From: Hymenobacter montanus
GTDB taxonomy: Bacteria > Bacteroidota > Bacteroidia > Cytophagales > Hymenobacteraceae
DNA: 64,000 nt
Direction of reading: 5' to 3'
Assembly (NCBI RefSeq): GCF_014699115.1
Contig: NZ_JACXAD010000019.1
Span: 1 to 64,000 of the forward strand
In this document: positions 9,449-17,615 of the stretch, in pieces
Layout: each line of letters starts with the position of its first letter
Position numbering within the stretch: the first letter of the stretch is position 1
Translations under genes and position numbers: made by a program
The notes under the pieces: model-generated
Told to the model about the DNA's origin: nothing
Database searches by the model: none
What the model saw: only the letters and a program-made list of their open reading frames with translations

Positions 9449-9826
9449 ATGGATTCGCCCGTCATTCCCGCCGGTTTTCCCGACCCGGCCCTGGTCATCA
9501 ACTATCCTACGGCCCTGCGCTTCGTCCGCTACCGGCTTAACCGGATGATGCACGGGCAGATGAAGCCCTGGGCTAGGGAGTACCGCTTTAACTACGCCCG
9601 GCTGGTGGAAATCAAGAAAGACAACCGGCCGCTTTACGTGCCGCTGGTGCAGCGGTTGCTGGCCACCTGGGGCCATTCCGTTGAGGTTATTCGTCTCCTC
9701 TCCCCGGACAAGGCCAAACGCCACTTTTATTGGTTTGCGACCCCGCAGGCGCATGCGCTGTTCAGCCACGAGCTGCGCTGCTATGACCAGTTGGTCGCGC
9801 TGGCCGGCCACGAGCGCACGGCGTAA
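9449..9826 (+). CDS. Hypothetical protein at the end of the transfer operon
   Basis: 125 residues, soluble, basic, rich in Arg, Tyr and Trp, with no signal peptide or membrane segment. I do not recognise it. ATG at 9449 is preferred over an upstream start at 9413 that would overlap the preceding gene. It is the last gene before the strong hairpin at 9847-9882, so it probably belongs to the tra transcript. Codon use resembles its neighbours. Confidence 0.65.
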   Translation: MDSPVIPAGFPDPALVINYPTALRFVRYRLNRMMHGQMKPWAREYRFNYARLVEIKKDNRPLYVPLVQRLLATWGHSVEVIRLLSPDKAKRHFYWFATPQAHALFSHELRCYDQLVALAGHERTA

Positions 9827-9846
9827 AGGCGAGTAGCAGAAAGTGC

Positions 9847-9882
9847 GGGGCAGGGGCTGCTAGTAGCAACAGCCCCTGCCCC
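9847..9882. terminator. Strong hairpin ending the transfer operon
   Basis: Perfect 13-bp inverted repeat GGGGCAGGGGCTG / CAGCCCCTGCCCC with a 10-base loop, followed by ATTTACT. It sits 21 bases after the last tra gene and 2 bases beyond the stop of the convergent minus-strand gene, so it could end transcription in both directions. There is no long U-tract. Confidence 0.75.
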
Positions 9883-9884
9883 AT

Positions 9885-10112
9885 TTACTCGTCGTTAAGC
9901 AATTCGAACAGCCGTTGACGCGTCGCTTCCCCCACATGGATGCTGATGGCGTACAAATCTACCTCGCCCGCTATGTAGCGGTCGTAGAGGGCCATGAGCT
10001 CGGCCTTGGCATGATTGGCTTCTTCTACGGTGACGGCTAGGGCGCGATTGGCAATTTCACGACGCTGGTCGGTGGTTTGTTCGGCGGGGCCGAAATTCAA
10101 GGGGGCTTGCAC
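9885..10112 (-). CDS. Orphan VbhA-like antitoxin fragment
   Basis: Small protein of 75 residues from a GTG at 10112; the longer open frame upstream has no protein-like composition. The C-terminal half reads MALYDRYIAGEVDLYAISIH, the same pattern as the VbhA-type antitoxin at 52665-52937 (MQRHVDGEISIEEAIE). VbhA proteins block Fic AMP-transferases through an N-terminal helix with the motif [S/T]xxxE[G/N]. That motif is not clearly present here. No Fic gene lies next to it. The start is uncertain. It may be an antitoxin remnant, or a small protein of the same fold with another role. Confidence 0.5.
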   Translation of the reverse strand: MQAPLNFGPAEQTTDQRREIANRALAVTVEEANHAKAELMALYDRYIAGEVDLYAISIHVGEATRQRLFELLNDE

Positions 10113-10374
10113 GGGGTTGCTGTTAGATAAACGCGCTAGGGTATAATCAGCAAAGCGTGAAACAGTGCAGCTTGTTTTAGCTAGGCTAGCAGGAAAATAT
10201 CGTGGCCAGGAAAGAGGGGGCTTTTTATATGCCGACAGAGCGTGGCGCAAGGGCTGCGGTTTAAAAAAAGCCAGCGAATTCAGTCGTAATGCCCGCTTTG
10301 CCGTTGGGTAACTATCTAATCTACTGGCTTGCCTCGCTACTCTGTGTCGGCCATTCATGCTTGAATTGCTAGCC

Positions 10375-10797
10375 ATGGACTCCCTACGTTGCATTTTACT
10401 GGTCGACGACGACCCCACCCTTCGGTTTTTGAACCGCCGGTTGTTGGCCCGGCTGGGCCCAGCCCAGCACGTACTCGAAGCCGCCAACGGGCAAGAAGCA
10501 CTGGCCATCATCCACGCGCAGCGCGCCGACGATATTCGCACCCGCCCCGATTTGATTTTACTGGACGTGCACATGCCCGTCATGGACGGTTTTGCATTTC
10601 TGGCAGCGTACCGCGCCCTGCCCGAGCAGCAGCAGTGCGCCAAGGTCGTGGCCATGCTCACCTCCTCCCGGCAACCGCACGACTTGGAGCGGGCTATCTG
10701 GCTGTCTGCTTCCGCTTATCTCATTAAACCCTTCACGGCTAACCAATTCCACGAGCTCGTCCACGACTATTTCACGGTTGCTCCTGCGCGCGATTAG
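10375..10797 (+). CDS. Single-domain response regulator (CheY-like)
   Basis: 140-residue receiver domain. The acidic pocket DDD lies at residues 11-13, the phosphoacceptor is probably Asp64 (ILLDVHMPVMDG), the conserved Thr is Thr96 and Lys118 sits in LIKPF. All key residues are present, so it should be phosphorylated by a histidine kinase. There is no output domain and no kinase next to it, so the partner is probably encoded elsewhere. ATG at 10375 is preferred to an upstream start at 10357. Such lone receivers are common in Bacteroidota. Confidence 0.85.
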   Translation: MDSLRCILLVDDDPTLRFLNRRLLARLGPAQHVLEAANGQEALAIIHAQRADDIRTRPDLILLDVHMPVMDGFAFLAAYRALPEQQQCAKVVAMLTSSRQPHDLERAIWLSASAYLIKPFTANQFHELVHDYFTVAPARD

Positions 10798-10846
10798 GTC
10801 GCCTGTCCCCGAAAACGGGAAGACAATCCATCATTCGGGTAACCCA

Positions 10847-10878
10847 CCGGGCCCTCCTGGCGCACTAGAAGGGCCCGG
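10847..10878 (+). terminator. Hairpin after the response regulator
   Basis: Inverted repeat CCGGGCCCT / AGGGCCCGG (9-bp arms, 14-base loop) starting 50 bases after the stop. No U-tract follows, so it may be a terminator or only an mRNA-stabilising hairpin. Confidence 0.4.
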
Positions 10879-11025
10879 CGCCAGTCTGTAGGGGTCGACA
10901 AGCGGAGAAACAAAAATGCTTCCGCACAAGCTGGGTCCCTGCCAAAGGCAAGGGTTGCGCGGCCCCGTTGCCTTTGTACTTCAACGGTTGAGCAAAAGCC
11001 AGCAGCGCTACTCTGCCCTTGTCAG

Positions 11026-11268
11026 TTACCGGGGCAGTTGCTCACGCAGCTGCTCGTAGGATTCCGGGCAAATTCGAATGGCGGGTTCGGCAGCCGTACA
11101 ATAATAAAAGGTGGGGTCTGCCAGCGCCACGGCGCGGGCCCAGGCGGCCTCGGTAACAGCAGTGGAAAGAGATAGTAGTGGGGTAAATTCTTCTTGAATG
11201 AGCCGGATGACCAGTCTTTGCACGGTAGGGCAAATGCTGGAAAAGCGGCGATACGGACTCGCGGCCAT
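11026..11268 (-). CDS. Small hypothetical protein
   Basis: 80 residues from ATG 11268, with balanced composition and a helical C-terminus (ESYEQLREQLPR). No recognisable domain. It stands alone in a gene-poor stretch, with no close neighbour on its strand. An overlapping shorter frame exists on the same strand. I favour this frame on amino-acid composition alone, so it could be spurious. Confidence 0.4.
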   Translation of the reverse strand: MAASPYRRFSSICPTVQRLVIRLIQEEFTPLLSLSTAVTEAAWARAVALADPTFYYCTAAEPAIRICPESYEQLREQLPR

Positions 11269-11860
11269 GGAAAATATCGACGGAAAGGATGGGAAACGCC
11301 CCGCCTGCAGCCGCAGCTCGCGGCCGGGCAGGTAACAGCTTATCAGCGCCGCCGGCTACACGCCAGCGCAGCAGGGCACTGATTTCAGGAAATGGGGAGC
11401 GTTAGGCCAGGGAGCCCACAAACAGGGCGGGCCGCTGCTGAATGGGCAGCGGCTGCCGGTGAGCCCAGCGCAGCCAGTCCGCAGAGTGAACCGCTGACGA
11501 GGGGCAGCTATGCAAAGCGTAGGATTTCTGAGCTAGCATACTCGGCAATCAGTTTGGCAGGCAAAGCTAGCCAATACGGGCAAAACAGGCAGCTGTTACG
11601 CTTTTTAACCTGCAAAATTGCTAGCGTCCGGCACCAATTTTTACCAGGACGGCATCTCCCTGCTTATGATGGCCTGTGGCCTACTCCGCAAAATTAGGAT
11701 AGTCTGAGCCGTAACCGCATACCCTATCAGAATCCCACGCAGTCAGCTGCGCAGCTGAGCATGCCTGACGCATTCAGACGCCTCTTATTGGAATTTATTC
11801 ACCAATTTCCGTCTCATACTGGAATTTTATCCTCATTCGCTACCCCCTGCGGCTCCGTCA
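11269..11860. other. Intergenic stretch without a supported gene
   Basis: About 590 bases. Open frames of about 60 and 100 codons on the plus strand have poor composition and no plausible homology. No strong hairpin, iteron or promoter was seen. Confidence 0.5.
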
Positions 11861-12304
11861 ATGGAAAATCAGAACACCTGGGCTAATCTGCCGGAGCTGC
11901 TGCACCAGGTCGCAAGGGACCTCGCTGACCCGAGCGTGTATTACCTGCTGGGCGGGCACTACTACGACCGCGACAATCACCCGCAGCACCGGCACTACCC
12001 GGCGGTGTTTTCCCTGCACCACGGCGAGGTCGCCAACCTTGAAATCGGTCCCGACTTCGTGGCCTTCGACACGGAGTTCGTGCGCTACCCGGAAGACGAT
12101 GAGCCGCACGCCCCGGGCCCCTGGATTGACCGCTTTCGCGCCACGATTCCGTTCGAGCAGCTCTACCAGCTGCTGCGCAAAGTCATCCCGCCTGGGGAGG
12201 AAGTGGACGAGCGGCTTACCTTTCTGCCAACCGATTCGGTGTACTACAATGAGCGTATCCACCGCGAGAACTACCCTACCCCGTGGACTATTAACCAACC
12301 GTAA
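11861..12304 (+). CDS. Hypothetical protein, first of a tandem related pair
   Basis: 147-residue acidic, soluble protein without signal peptide. It shares a loose pattern with the next gene: an LHQV segment near the start, LHHGEVANLEIG here against LHQSTVWNLQIG there, and LYQLLR against IWQVLR further on. The two look like diverged tandem copies. Family unknown. The start ATG at 11861 follows a long non-coding stretch, so a promoter should lie just upstream. The three genes to 13065 are spaced by 10 bases or less and probably form one operon. Confidence 0.65.
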   Translation: MENQNTWANLPELLHQVARDLADPSVYYLLGGHYYDRDNHPQHRHYPAVFSLHHGEVANLEIGPDFVAFDTEFVRYPEDDEPHAPGPWIDRFRATIPFEQLYQLLRKVIPPGEEVDERLTFLPTDSVYYNERIHRENYPTPWTINQP

Positions 12305-12314
12305 CGACCGTCTT

Positions 12315-12686
12315 ATGCCCCGCGAGCCGCATGATGTAGCCGCCGTTCTGCACCAGGTGCACGCCGGCCTTTCCACCCCGCAGCATCATTTCATGGTGTG
12401 CACGACCTACTTTGAGACGGAGAACGGCCCGGTCATGCTCGGCACACTGCATCTGCACCAGAGCACGGTGTGGAATCTGCAAATCGGTGCCGACGGTTTC
12501 ACGTGTGAGGTGCTGCTCCAGCCCGGCAGCCAGCAGCCCCGCTCGTCGGTGCGCGTAGCCTACGCCAACATCTGGCAGGTGCTGCGCGGGGATGGGCCCA
12601 ATTTCAACGCTGGCAAGCGGGCGGGCTTGCTCTACGAAAACAACCACGCCTTATCCAGCTTTGCCAAGCAAGGGCTGGCGGAATAG
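12315..12686 (+). CDS. Hypothetical protein, second of a tandem related pair
   Basis: 123 residues from the ATG at 12315, ten bases after the previous stop. The open frame extends further upstream but overlaps that gene, so the internal ATG is chosen. A beta-rich middle carries LHQSTVWNLQIGADGF, resembling its neighbour at 11861. No signal peptide, no metal-binding motif, function unknown. Confidence 0.65.
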   Translation: MPREPHDVAAVLHQVHAGLSTPQHHFMVCTTYFETENGPVMLGTLHLHQSTVWNLQIGADGFTCEVLLQPGSQQPRSSVRVAYANIWQVLRGDGPNFNAGKRAGLLYENNHALSSFAKQGLAE

Positions 12687-12687
12687 C

Positions 12688-13065
12688 ATGGAAGAACTGC
12701 TGCAACCGCGTCACCCGCTCGACAAGCACCACCAGGCCCAGCTGCAGGCCTTGCAGCAGCTGCCCGAAGGCCAACGGGCCGCGATGGCCCGGCTGTTCCG
12801 CCTGGGCAACGCCACGTACCGGTACCAGCAGCTGGCCGACGGCGAAGTCACGGAGGAAGATTATCGGCACTGGCTGGAAGGATTGCCCGAACGTTTTCGC
12901 CAAGCTATGGAGAAGGGCGGCTTTGCGGGCGCTAAATCCAGCCTGGCCCTGCGCCGGCATGCGCTGGAGCGGCGCGACGTGGGCTACTCCGCTTTTATGC
13001 AGGCCATCTTGTCCCCGGAGGACTGGGCCTTAGAGCAGCAGCAACGGGCTGCCGCTGGGTTATAG
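12688..13065 (+). CDS. Hypothetical helical protein
   Basis: 125 residues from ATG 12688, one base after the previous stop, so it is probably translated with it. Rich in Gln, Leu, Arg and Ala and predicted mostly helical. A tract LPEGQRAAMARLFRLGNATYRYQQLADG could hold a small helical bundle. It is not a family I know. It is the third gene of the 11861-13065 cluster. Confidence 0.6.
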   Translation: MEELLQPRHPLDKHHQAQLQALQQLPEGQRAAMARLFRLGNATYRYQQLADGEVTEEDYRHWLEGLPERFRQAMEKGGFAGAKSSLALRRHALERRDVGYSAFMQAILSPEDWALEQQQRAAAGL

Positions 13066-13240
13066 AGCAGATTCTCCATTCGGCAGTCCAAGCTGCTTAT
13101 TTGCCGAAGCATACCAGACCCCGTGAGCCCTTACTGATCCCATTGCCATTGCGCAGTATTGCACCAAAAACAGTGTTCTAGCGCTACCAAGACACTTTTG
13201 TTAAATCCTACCGGGAAGTGATGAGCCCTTTGTGAGCCCT

Positions 13241-14569
13241 TTAAGAATCAAGCAGCGTGTACTGAGTGCCCACGCCGGTTTTGCCGGATTTCTGCAGCCA
13301 ACCGCCCTTTTCCAACTCGCTCAGGTAGCGGGTAGCAGTAGGCTTGCTCACGCTCAGCTGCTGCTGCACCAGGGTGTTGGTAATGCTGCCGTGCTGCCCG
13401 GTATAGAGCAGCACCGGCACCAGGTCGGCGCGTACTCCCTGGGCCTGCCAGTAGGCCGGCGAGTACTCGGCAAACGCTACGATAAAACCCGAGGCTTCGA
13501 AGTGGAAACGCGGGGCCGGCAAGTGCACCGTACGGCACTCATTCAACATCTTAATGGTGCCCCGGCCCCAGGATTCAATGTAGCCCGCCCGGAACAGCGT
13601 GTTGGCCACGTCCGGGTTGAAGGGCTTGGACGGGTGCTTGCGCAGCAGGTTTTCCACGGTCCAGCTGTCGGGCAGGTGGCCCTCGTTCCAGAACTGCAGC
13701 CGGTCCTCGTACACGCTGATTTGCACCGGCGTGCCGCCGCTGTAGTCCTTATGAGCCAATGCATTGAGCAGGGCCTCGCGCAGGGCAGCCGCCGGAAAGG
13801 GCGGTTCTTCGATACGGCTGGCGCCTTCGTAGCGCACCTGAGCCTTGGCGTACTTGGTTTGCAACAAGTCCAGCGTCCGCTCCACCTGCAGCAGCAGCGG
13901 CCCGTGTACCTCATCCTGGTAGCGCAGGTCATCGTCGGTAGCAAAGAAGCCGATTTTCACGTACGCCCCCGTCACAAACTTCTCGGGGTTCGGGTGAAAC
14001 AGCAGCACCGCCGCTCGCTTCAGGTAGTCGCCGTCGACCAGGTTCAGGTTATCAAGCAAAGCCTCGTTGCTGTCGTGCAGCACCTGTTCATCGACGCGCC
14101 CGCTTTTGGCGGTGCGCTGGCGAAACAAGTCAAAAGCCTCGGCCGACAAATCAGCCGCGGCAACACTCGGCACCGGCACCCCGTCCCAGCGCTTGCCCTG
14201 CTTCTGCAGCAGAAACGCGCTCAACGCCGGCCCCTTGAGCTCCTGCTTGGTGCTGCCGCTGCGGTAATGGTACTGCCCGCGGTAGCTAATAGGATATGGG
14301 TAGGGCTCGACGACGATTTCCAGGTACTCCAGTCCTGCCTCCTCGTGGCGGTTGACTTCCACCAGGATGCCCATCAAGTCGCGCACTTGGTTGGGCAGGT
14401 CCTCCAGCAGCTTGCGAATATTGGACAGGCCTACCACGCGGCCGTCGTCGTTTTTGCCGATGAAGATGCGCCCGCCCTGCGCGTTGGCAAAGCCGCAAAT
14501 CCACTTGAAGTATTCCTCCCGCCACGATTCCTTCCACTCAATGTTTTGCTGTTCGCGGGCGGTGCTCAT
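13241..14569 (-). CDS. AlbA_2/Schlafen-type ATP-binding regulator
   Basis: 442 residues from ATG 14569 (an upstream in-frame start at 14614 is less likely). The N-terminus reads EWKESWREEYFKWICGFANA then GGRIFIGKNDDGRVVGL, the signature of the AlbA_2 (Schlafen-AAA_4) domain. A middle segment ALREALLNALAHKDYSGG matches the GHKL-like HATPase_c_4 region of COG2865-type proteins. A winged helix ends the protein (ITNTLVQQQLSVSKPTATRYLSEL). Such proteins are predicted DNA-binding ATPases and often lie in defence islands. No direct partner is evident. Confidence 0.85.
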   Translation of the reverse strand: MSTAREQQNIEWKESWREEYFKWICGFANAQGGRIFIGKNDDGRVVGLSNIRKLLEDLPNQVRDLMGILVEVNRHEEAGLEYLEIVVEPYPYPISYRGQYHYRSGSTKQELKGPALSAFLLQKQGKRWDGVPVPSVAAADLSAEAFDLFRQRTAKSGRVDEQVLHDSNEALLDNLNLVDGDYLKRAAVLLFHPNPEKFVTGAYVKIGFFATDDDLRYQDEVHGPLLLQVERTLDLLQTKYAKAQVRYEGASRIEEPPFPAAALREALLNALAHKDYSGGTPVQISVYEDRLQFWNEGHLPDSWTVENLLRKHPSKPFNPDVANTLFRAGYIESWGRGTIKMLNECRTVHLPAPRFHFEASGFIVAFAEYSPAYWQAQGVRADLVPVLLYTGQHGSITNTLVQQQLSVSKPTATRYLSELEKGGWLQKSGKTGVGTQYTLLDS

Positions 14570-14709
14570 GGATAACGGTAACGAAGCGACGGGGTAGGGA
14601 AACAAAAAGACCAATAGCCGGCAAGTTACCCAATTCCCACGCTGAAAACCGCTGGTTGGAGCAACAGCAAAGGCCGTGCGCTACCACTCGATAGCTTTAT
14701 GCGGAAGCG

Positions 14710-15433
14710 TCATCGGATGTTCCACTGGTGGGCGTTGGGAAGGGCGGCGGTGCTGAGCCCGAGTCGGTAGGTGGTGAGGGGATTAAGGGTGGCCCGTAGG
14801 CTAGCGGCACCGTGTTTATCGCCTTGCAGCTCCAACAGCGCGCCGAGTACTGCGCGGACGCGGGGCCTGGCGGCTGGCCAGCTCCACGAGGCGGCGGCGC
14901 TCGGTCGAGGCAAGTGCTTCGACAAAACGCTGCACCCGGGCTAACACTTTATCGGGCCTGGCATCGGGAATGCGGCGCAGGTCGCGTAGCACCTCCAGCC
15001 ACTGCAGCAGCGGCACATCGCTGGCATCTTCCGGCACCGGGCGCACCACAAACGCCACCCGCTTTGGCCGGGTGCGCCGCGGCTTGGGGGTCGTCACTTT
15101 GATGGTAGCGGGCACCTGGGTAGTCAGGCCTAGCTGGTTATAAAGTGCAGCGCCGGTGAGATAAGCTGATACTATCCCTTCTTCAGTAGTAGTCAGGATG
15201 CGTAAGATAGCACCTTCGGACGGCGGCAGCTGCCCAAATCGACTGCTCTGAGGCCGGTAGTACTGCCCTTTGGCGTAGCGGACCACCAGCCCATCCCGGC
15301 TGAGTCGGCTCAAGGCCGCCGCCACCGCGCCGAACTGCGACGGCTCGGTCACTAGGTCTGCGTAGGTCAGCAGCCGGCCCGGCTCAACCGCCAATACCTG
15401 CTGACGGACCCGCTGCATGATAGACTCTGGCAT
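14710..15433 (-). pseudogene. Frameshifted AbiEi-type antitoxin (DUF6088)
   Basis: Type IV toxin-antitoxin repressor of the AbiEi/DUF6088 class: an N-terminal winged helix (FGAVAAALSRLSRDGLVVRY) followed by the YYRP segment and an AbiEi middle domain. The frame starting at ATG 15433 runs into nonsense after RRRLVELASRQA. The expected ending (RAVLGALLELQGDKHGAA, then NPLTTYRLGL and NWNIR-like NQWNIR) continues in another frame to 14710. One base added in the GGGG run at 14862-14865 would restore the reading. It could be a sequencing error or a true pseudogene. The usual AbiEii toxin gene is absent downstream. Confidence 0.75.
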
Positions 15434-15470
15434 GAGCACGCGTTGAGATTCATTAAGCAAGGTACGTCAC

Positions 15471-15504
15471 AGTGTCAAGTTTTCACGAGTAAAAACTTGA
15501 CACT
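15471..15504. promoter_or_regulatory. Palindromic operator upstream of the AbiEi-like gene
   Basis: Perfect 13-bp inverted repeat AGTGTCAAGTTTT / AAAACTTGACACT with an 8-base spacer, 38 bases upstream of the start at 15433. AbiEi antitoxins repress their own promoters by binding inverted repeats, so this is a likely autoregulatory operator. The location is seen; the binding is inferred. Confidence 0.65.
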
Positions 15505-15769
15505 ATTTTCGGAGAAGGAGTTCCAGCCGTTGAGCTAGTGTCGGCTTATACCCTGGGCAACACGACGCGGTGTTGGCGTGAGTGGGAAGACTGGCTGCGC
15601 GCCGCCTGACAGGGCAATAAGTTGCGCGCAGATAATTTCACAGGGCAAACCTGAACCGGCCCCAGTTTAGACATTATAACTCTTACTTATGCTACCTAAC
15701 GGGCACCAAAGGCTTCTGTCTTGTTCGTCAGATAATAGGTATCGATAAGGACGGCTTAGCACTACCAAA

Positions 15770-15806
15770 CAAAGAAGCCCAACCTTACTATGGTTGGGCT
15801 TCTTTG
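15770..15806 (-). terminator. Terminator of the DUF262 gene
   Basis: Perfect 15-bp inverted repeat CAAAGAAGCCCAACC / GGTTGGGCTTCTTTG with a 7-base loop, 44 bases beyond the minus-strand stop at 15850. A T-rich tract (TTTG) follows on the minus strand. Confidence 0.75.
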
Positions 15807-15849
15807 CTTCTCCTGCCTGTAGCATCGCCACTGGCCCGGCTACCTGCTA

Positions 15850-17547
15850 TTACAGGTTCTCCGTAATGAATTCAATGATGCTTGCTTTCCGGGCAGTAAT
15901 CATTTCTTTACTCCACACGTTGGATTCGGCGCTGAGGTCCTGAATCTCCCGTTGCTGAGCCGTGTGCGTGTAGGAAGCCCGCTTCTCCAGAAACGGACTG
16001 TTCCCAACCGAGCAGTTATGAGACTTGGATAATAGCAGGTAGTTGCCCAAGCAGTCGATATACTGGTTTCTGAACTCCTCGTCGTATGCCGGGTAGCCCG
16101 CGGCTACTGGTTCCCCTTTCGTTGGCGTCTGGGGCGCAATATGCTCCAGTTCCGGGCGGGTAACGGCATCGAAGCGGGAAAGGGCATACCCGCTTTTGCC
16201 CTTGCTCTGCAAATGATTCTCGTACTTCCACAACAGGAACCGGGCAGTGGCCGGGTGCAGCCAGCCTTGTAAGGCCTTGTTCAGTTCCACTTTGTTCCAA
16301 TAGGCGTACCACCATTCGGTGGTTGTTTTCAAATAATTGACCCGCTTGACAATCGGGTCGATGCTGGGGGTCTCCTCCGTGAAGCCCGAATACACATCAT
16401 TTAGACGGGACGTTAAATCGGCCCGTGTACCTATTACCCGGCTCCGTAGCACCACGGATTCTAACGAGGTGCACAGCTGACAGATGCTCTCAATCGGCAG
16501 CCGGAACGTGTAGGCTTTGATGATAAACGGGATGGCCAGGCTATATCCGCCAAGGGCTACCAGCGAGTGAATCGCATGGTGCTCGGGCTCATCGTGTTTG
16601 AAGAAGGTCGTCAGGTGCCGAAAGCTCGTGTCCAATGCCTGCGTAAAGGCTTTGACAAAAGGTACGGGGTCGGCAACCGCCAGCTTCTTGTTGATTCTAT
16701 CGAGCGCGCTGCTTTCCGACAAGGAATTGAAAAACACCTGGAGGGTGTACCCCAACACCTCATCCTCCTTAATGGACCCTTCGATAGAGGAGATGGACTT
16801 GTAGATATTCTCAAATCGCTCCTTTATCTCTTCGATGAGGCCATTCTTGGCTTCCCCGCCTTGCAAGTGCACGGCAAACATGAACTGCGCTTTGATAATC
16901 TCCAGATTCGAGGGCTTTTTCCCCCGGTTGTTCTGAAAGATGAACATCTGAATCGCTTCCGATTCGTCCCGCACCGGGTGGGTGGTGCAGGTGGCCTCAC
17001 TGATGGTTTCCAGCATCTTCACCAGATAGCGCTCGTCTTTCTCAGCCAGGACATTGGTAAAAAAGTCGAAGGCGGCGACGATGCGTTTGGCAGAGGTGGT
17101 TTGCAGGCCGCGGTTATCCTTCCGCTCCTGGTTGATGACATAGTCTCTGAATAGTTGCCGGTCGTAATCGACGGTTTCAAAGCGGTAGGTCGAGTTCCGC
17201 TTTACCATGTCTTCCCTGGCCTCAATTTCCGGGTCGGTCCACTCCCGAATGGCCTTCAGGCGGGTGAACAAGGCGGAGAGAAAGATAACGAGCGTGGTCA
17301 GCCGCTGCTGCCCGTCAATCACCGCGAAGTCCTCCTTGGATATCTCCTCGAACAGGAAGTGCCCGAAGTAGTAGGGGGTCCTGGCCGAACTGGTGTTGTA
17401 CTGCTCCAAGTCGCGCAGGAACACATTCACCTGTTTGGTGGAGTTCTCCTTTTTCGCCTCGGTCTCCCACGAGTAAGCGCGTTGGTAAGTTGGAACGACA
17501 ATTTTGTTGCCGGCCAGCATTTTCTTGATGGTACTCGATGCTTCCAT
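15850..17547 (-). CDS. DUF262/DUF1524 GmrSD-like nuclease
   Basis: 565 residues. The DUF262 ParB-like motifs are clear: PTYQRAYSWE at residues 19-28 and IDGQQRLTTL at 77-86. The C-terminal region has the DUF1524 HNH-type pattern LEHIAPQTP, then CLGNYLLLSKSHN and NSPFLEKR. Together these define single-chain GmrSD-like type IV restriction enzymes, which use nucleotide hydrolysis to cut modified phage DNA. ATG 17547 gives the usual N-terminus. It lies 68 bases downstream of a WYL regulator on the same strand, a frequent pairing in defence loci, and ends at a strong terminator. Confidence 0.88.
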   Translation of the reverse strand: MEASSTIKKMLAGNKIVVPTYQRAYSWETEAKKENSTKQVNVFLRDLEQYNTSSARTPYYFGHFLFEEISKEDFAVIDGQQRLTTLVIFLSALFTRLKAIREWTDPEIEAREDMVKRNSTYRFETVDYDRQLFRDYVINQERKDNRGLQTTSAKRIVAAFDFFTNVLAEKDERYLVKMLETISEATCTTHPVRDESEAIQMFIFQNNRGKKPSNLEIIKAQFMFAVHLQGGEAKNGLIEEIKERFENIYKSISSIEGSIKEDEVLGYTLQVFFNSLSESSALDRINKKLAVADPVPFVKAFTQALDTSFRHLTTFFKHDEPEHHAIHSLVALGGYSLAIPFIIKAYTFRLPIESICQLCTSLESVVLRSRVIGTRADLTSRLNDVYSGFTEETPSIDPIVKRVNYLKTTTEWWYAYWNKVELNKALQGWLHPATARFLLWKYENHLQSKGKSGYALSRFDAVTRPELEHIAPQTPTKGEPVAAGYPAYDEEFRNQYIDCLGNYLLLSKSHNCSVGNSPFLEKRASYTHTAQQREIQDLSAESNVWSKEMITARKASIIEFITENL

Positions 17548-17615
17548 GTAGTGGGGGTGATGTTGTTTATAAGGTGATGGTTTAGGGTCGTAGGCTGCCG
17601 GCTGGTTGCTGCCCG

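Noticed and set aside
11392..11697. 101-codon plus-strand open frame
   Set aside because: Arg/Ser/Ala-rich low-quality composition, no similarity, no operon context.
13232..14575. 447-codon plus-strand open frame
   Set aside because: Antisense to the AlbA_2 gene, which has clear domain motifs; composition is that of a shadow frame in GC-rich DNA.
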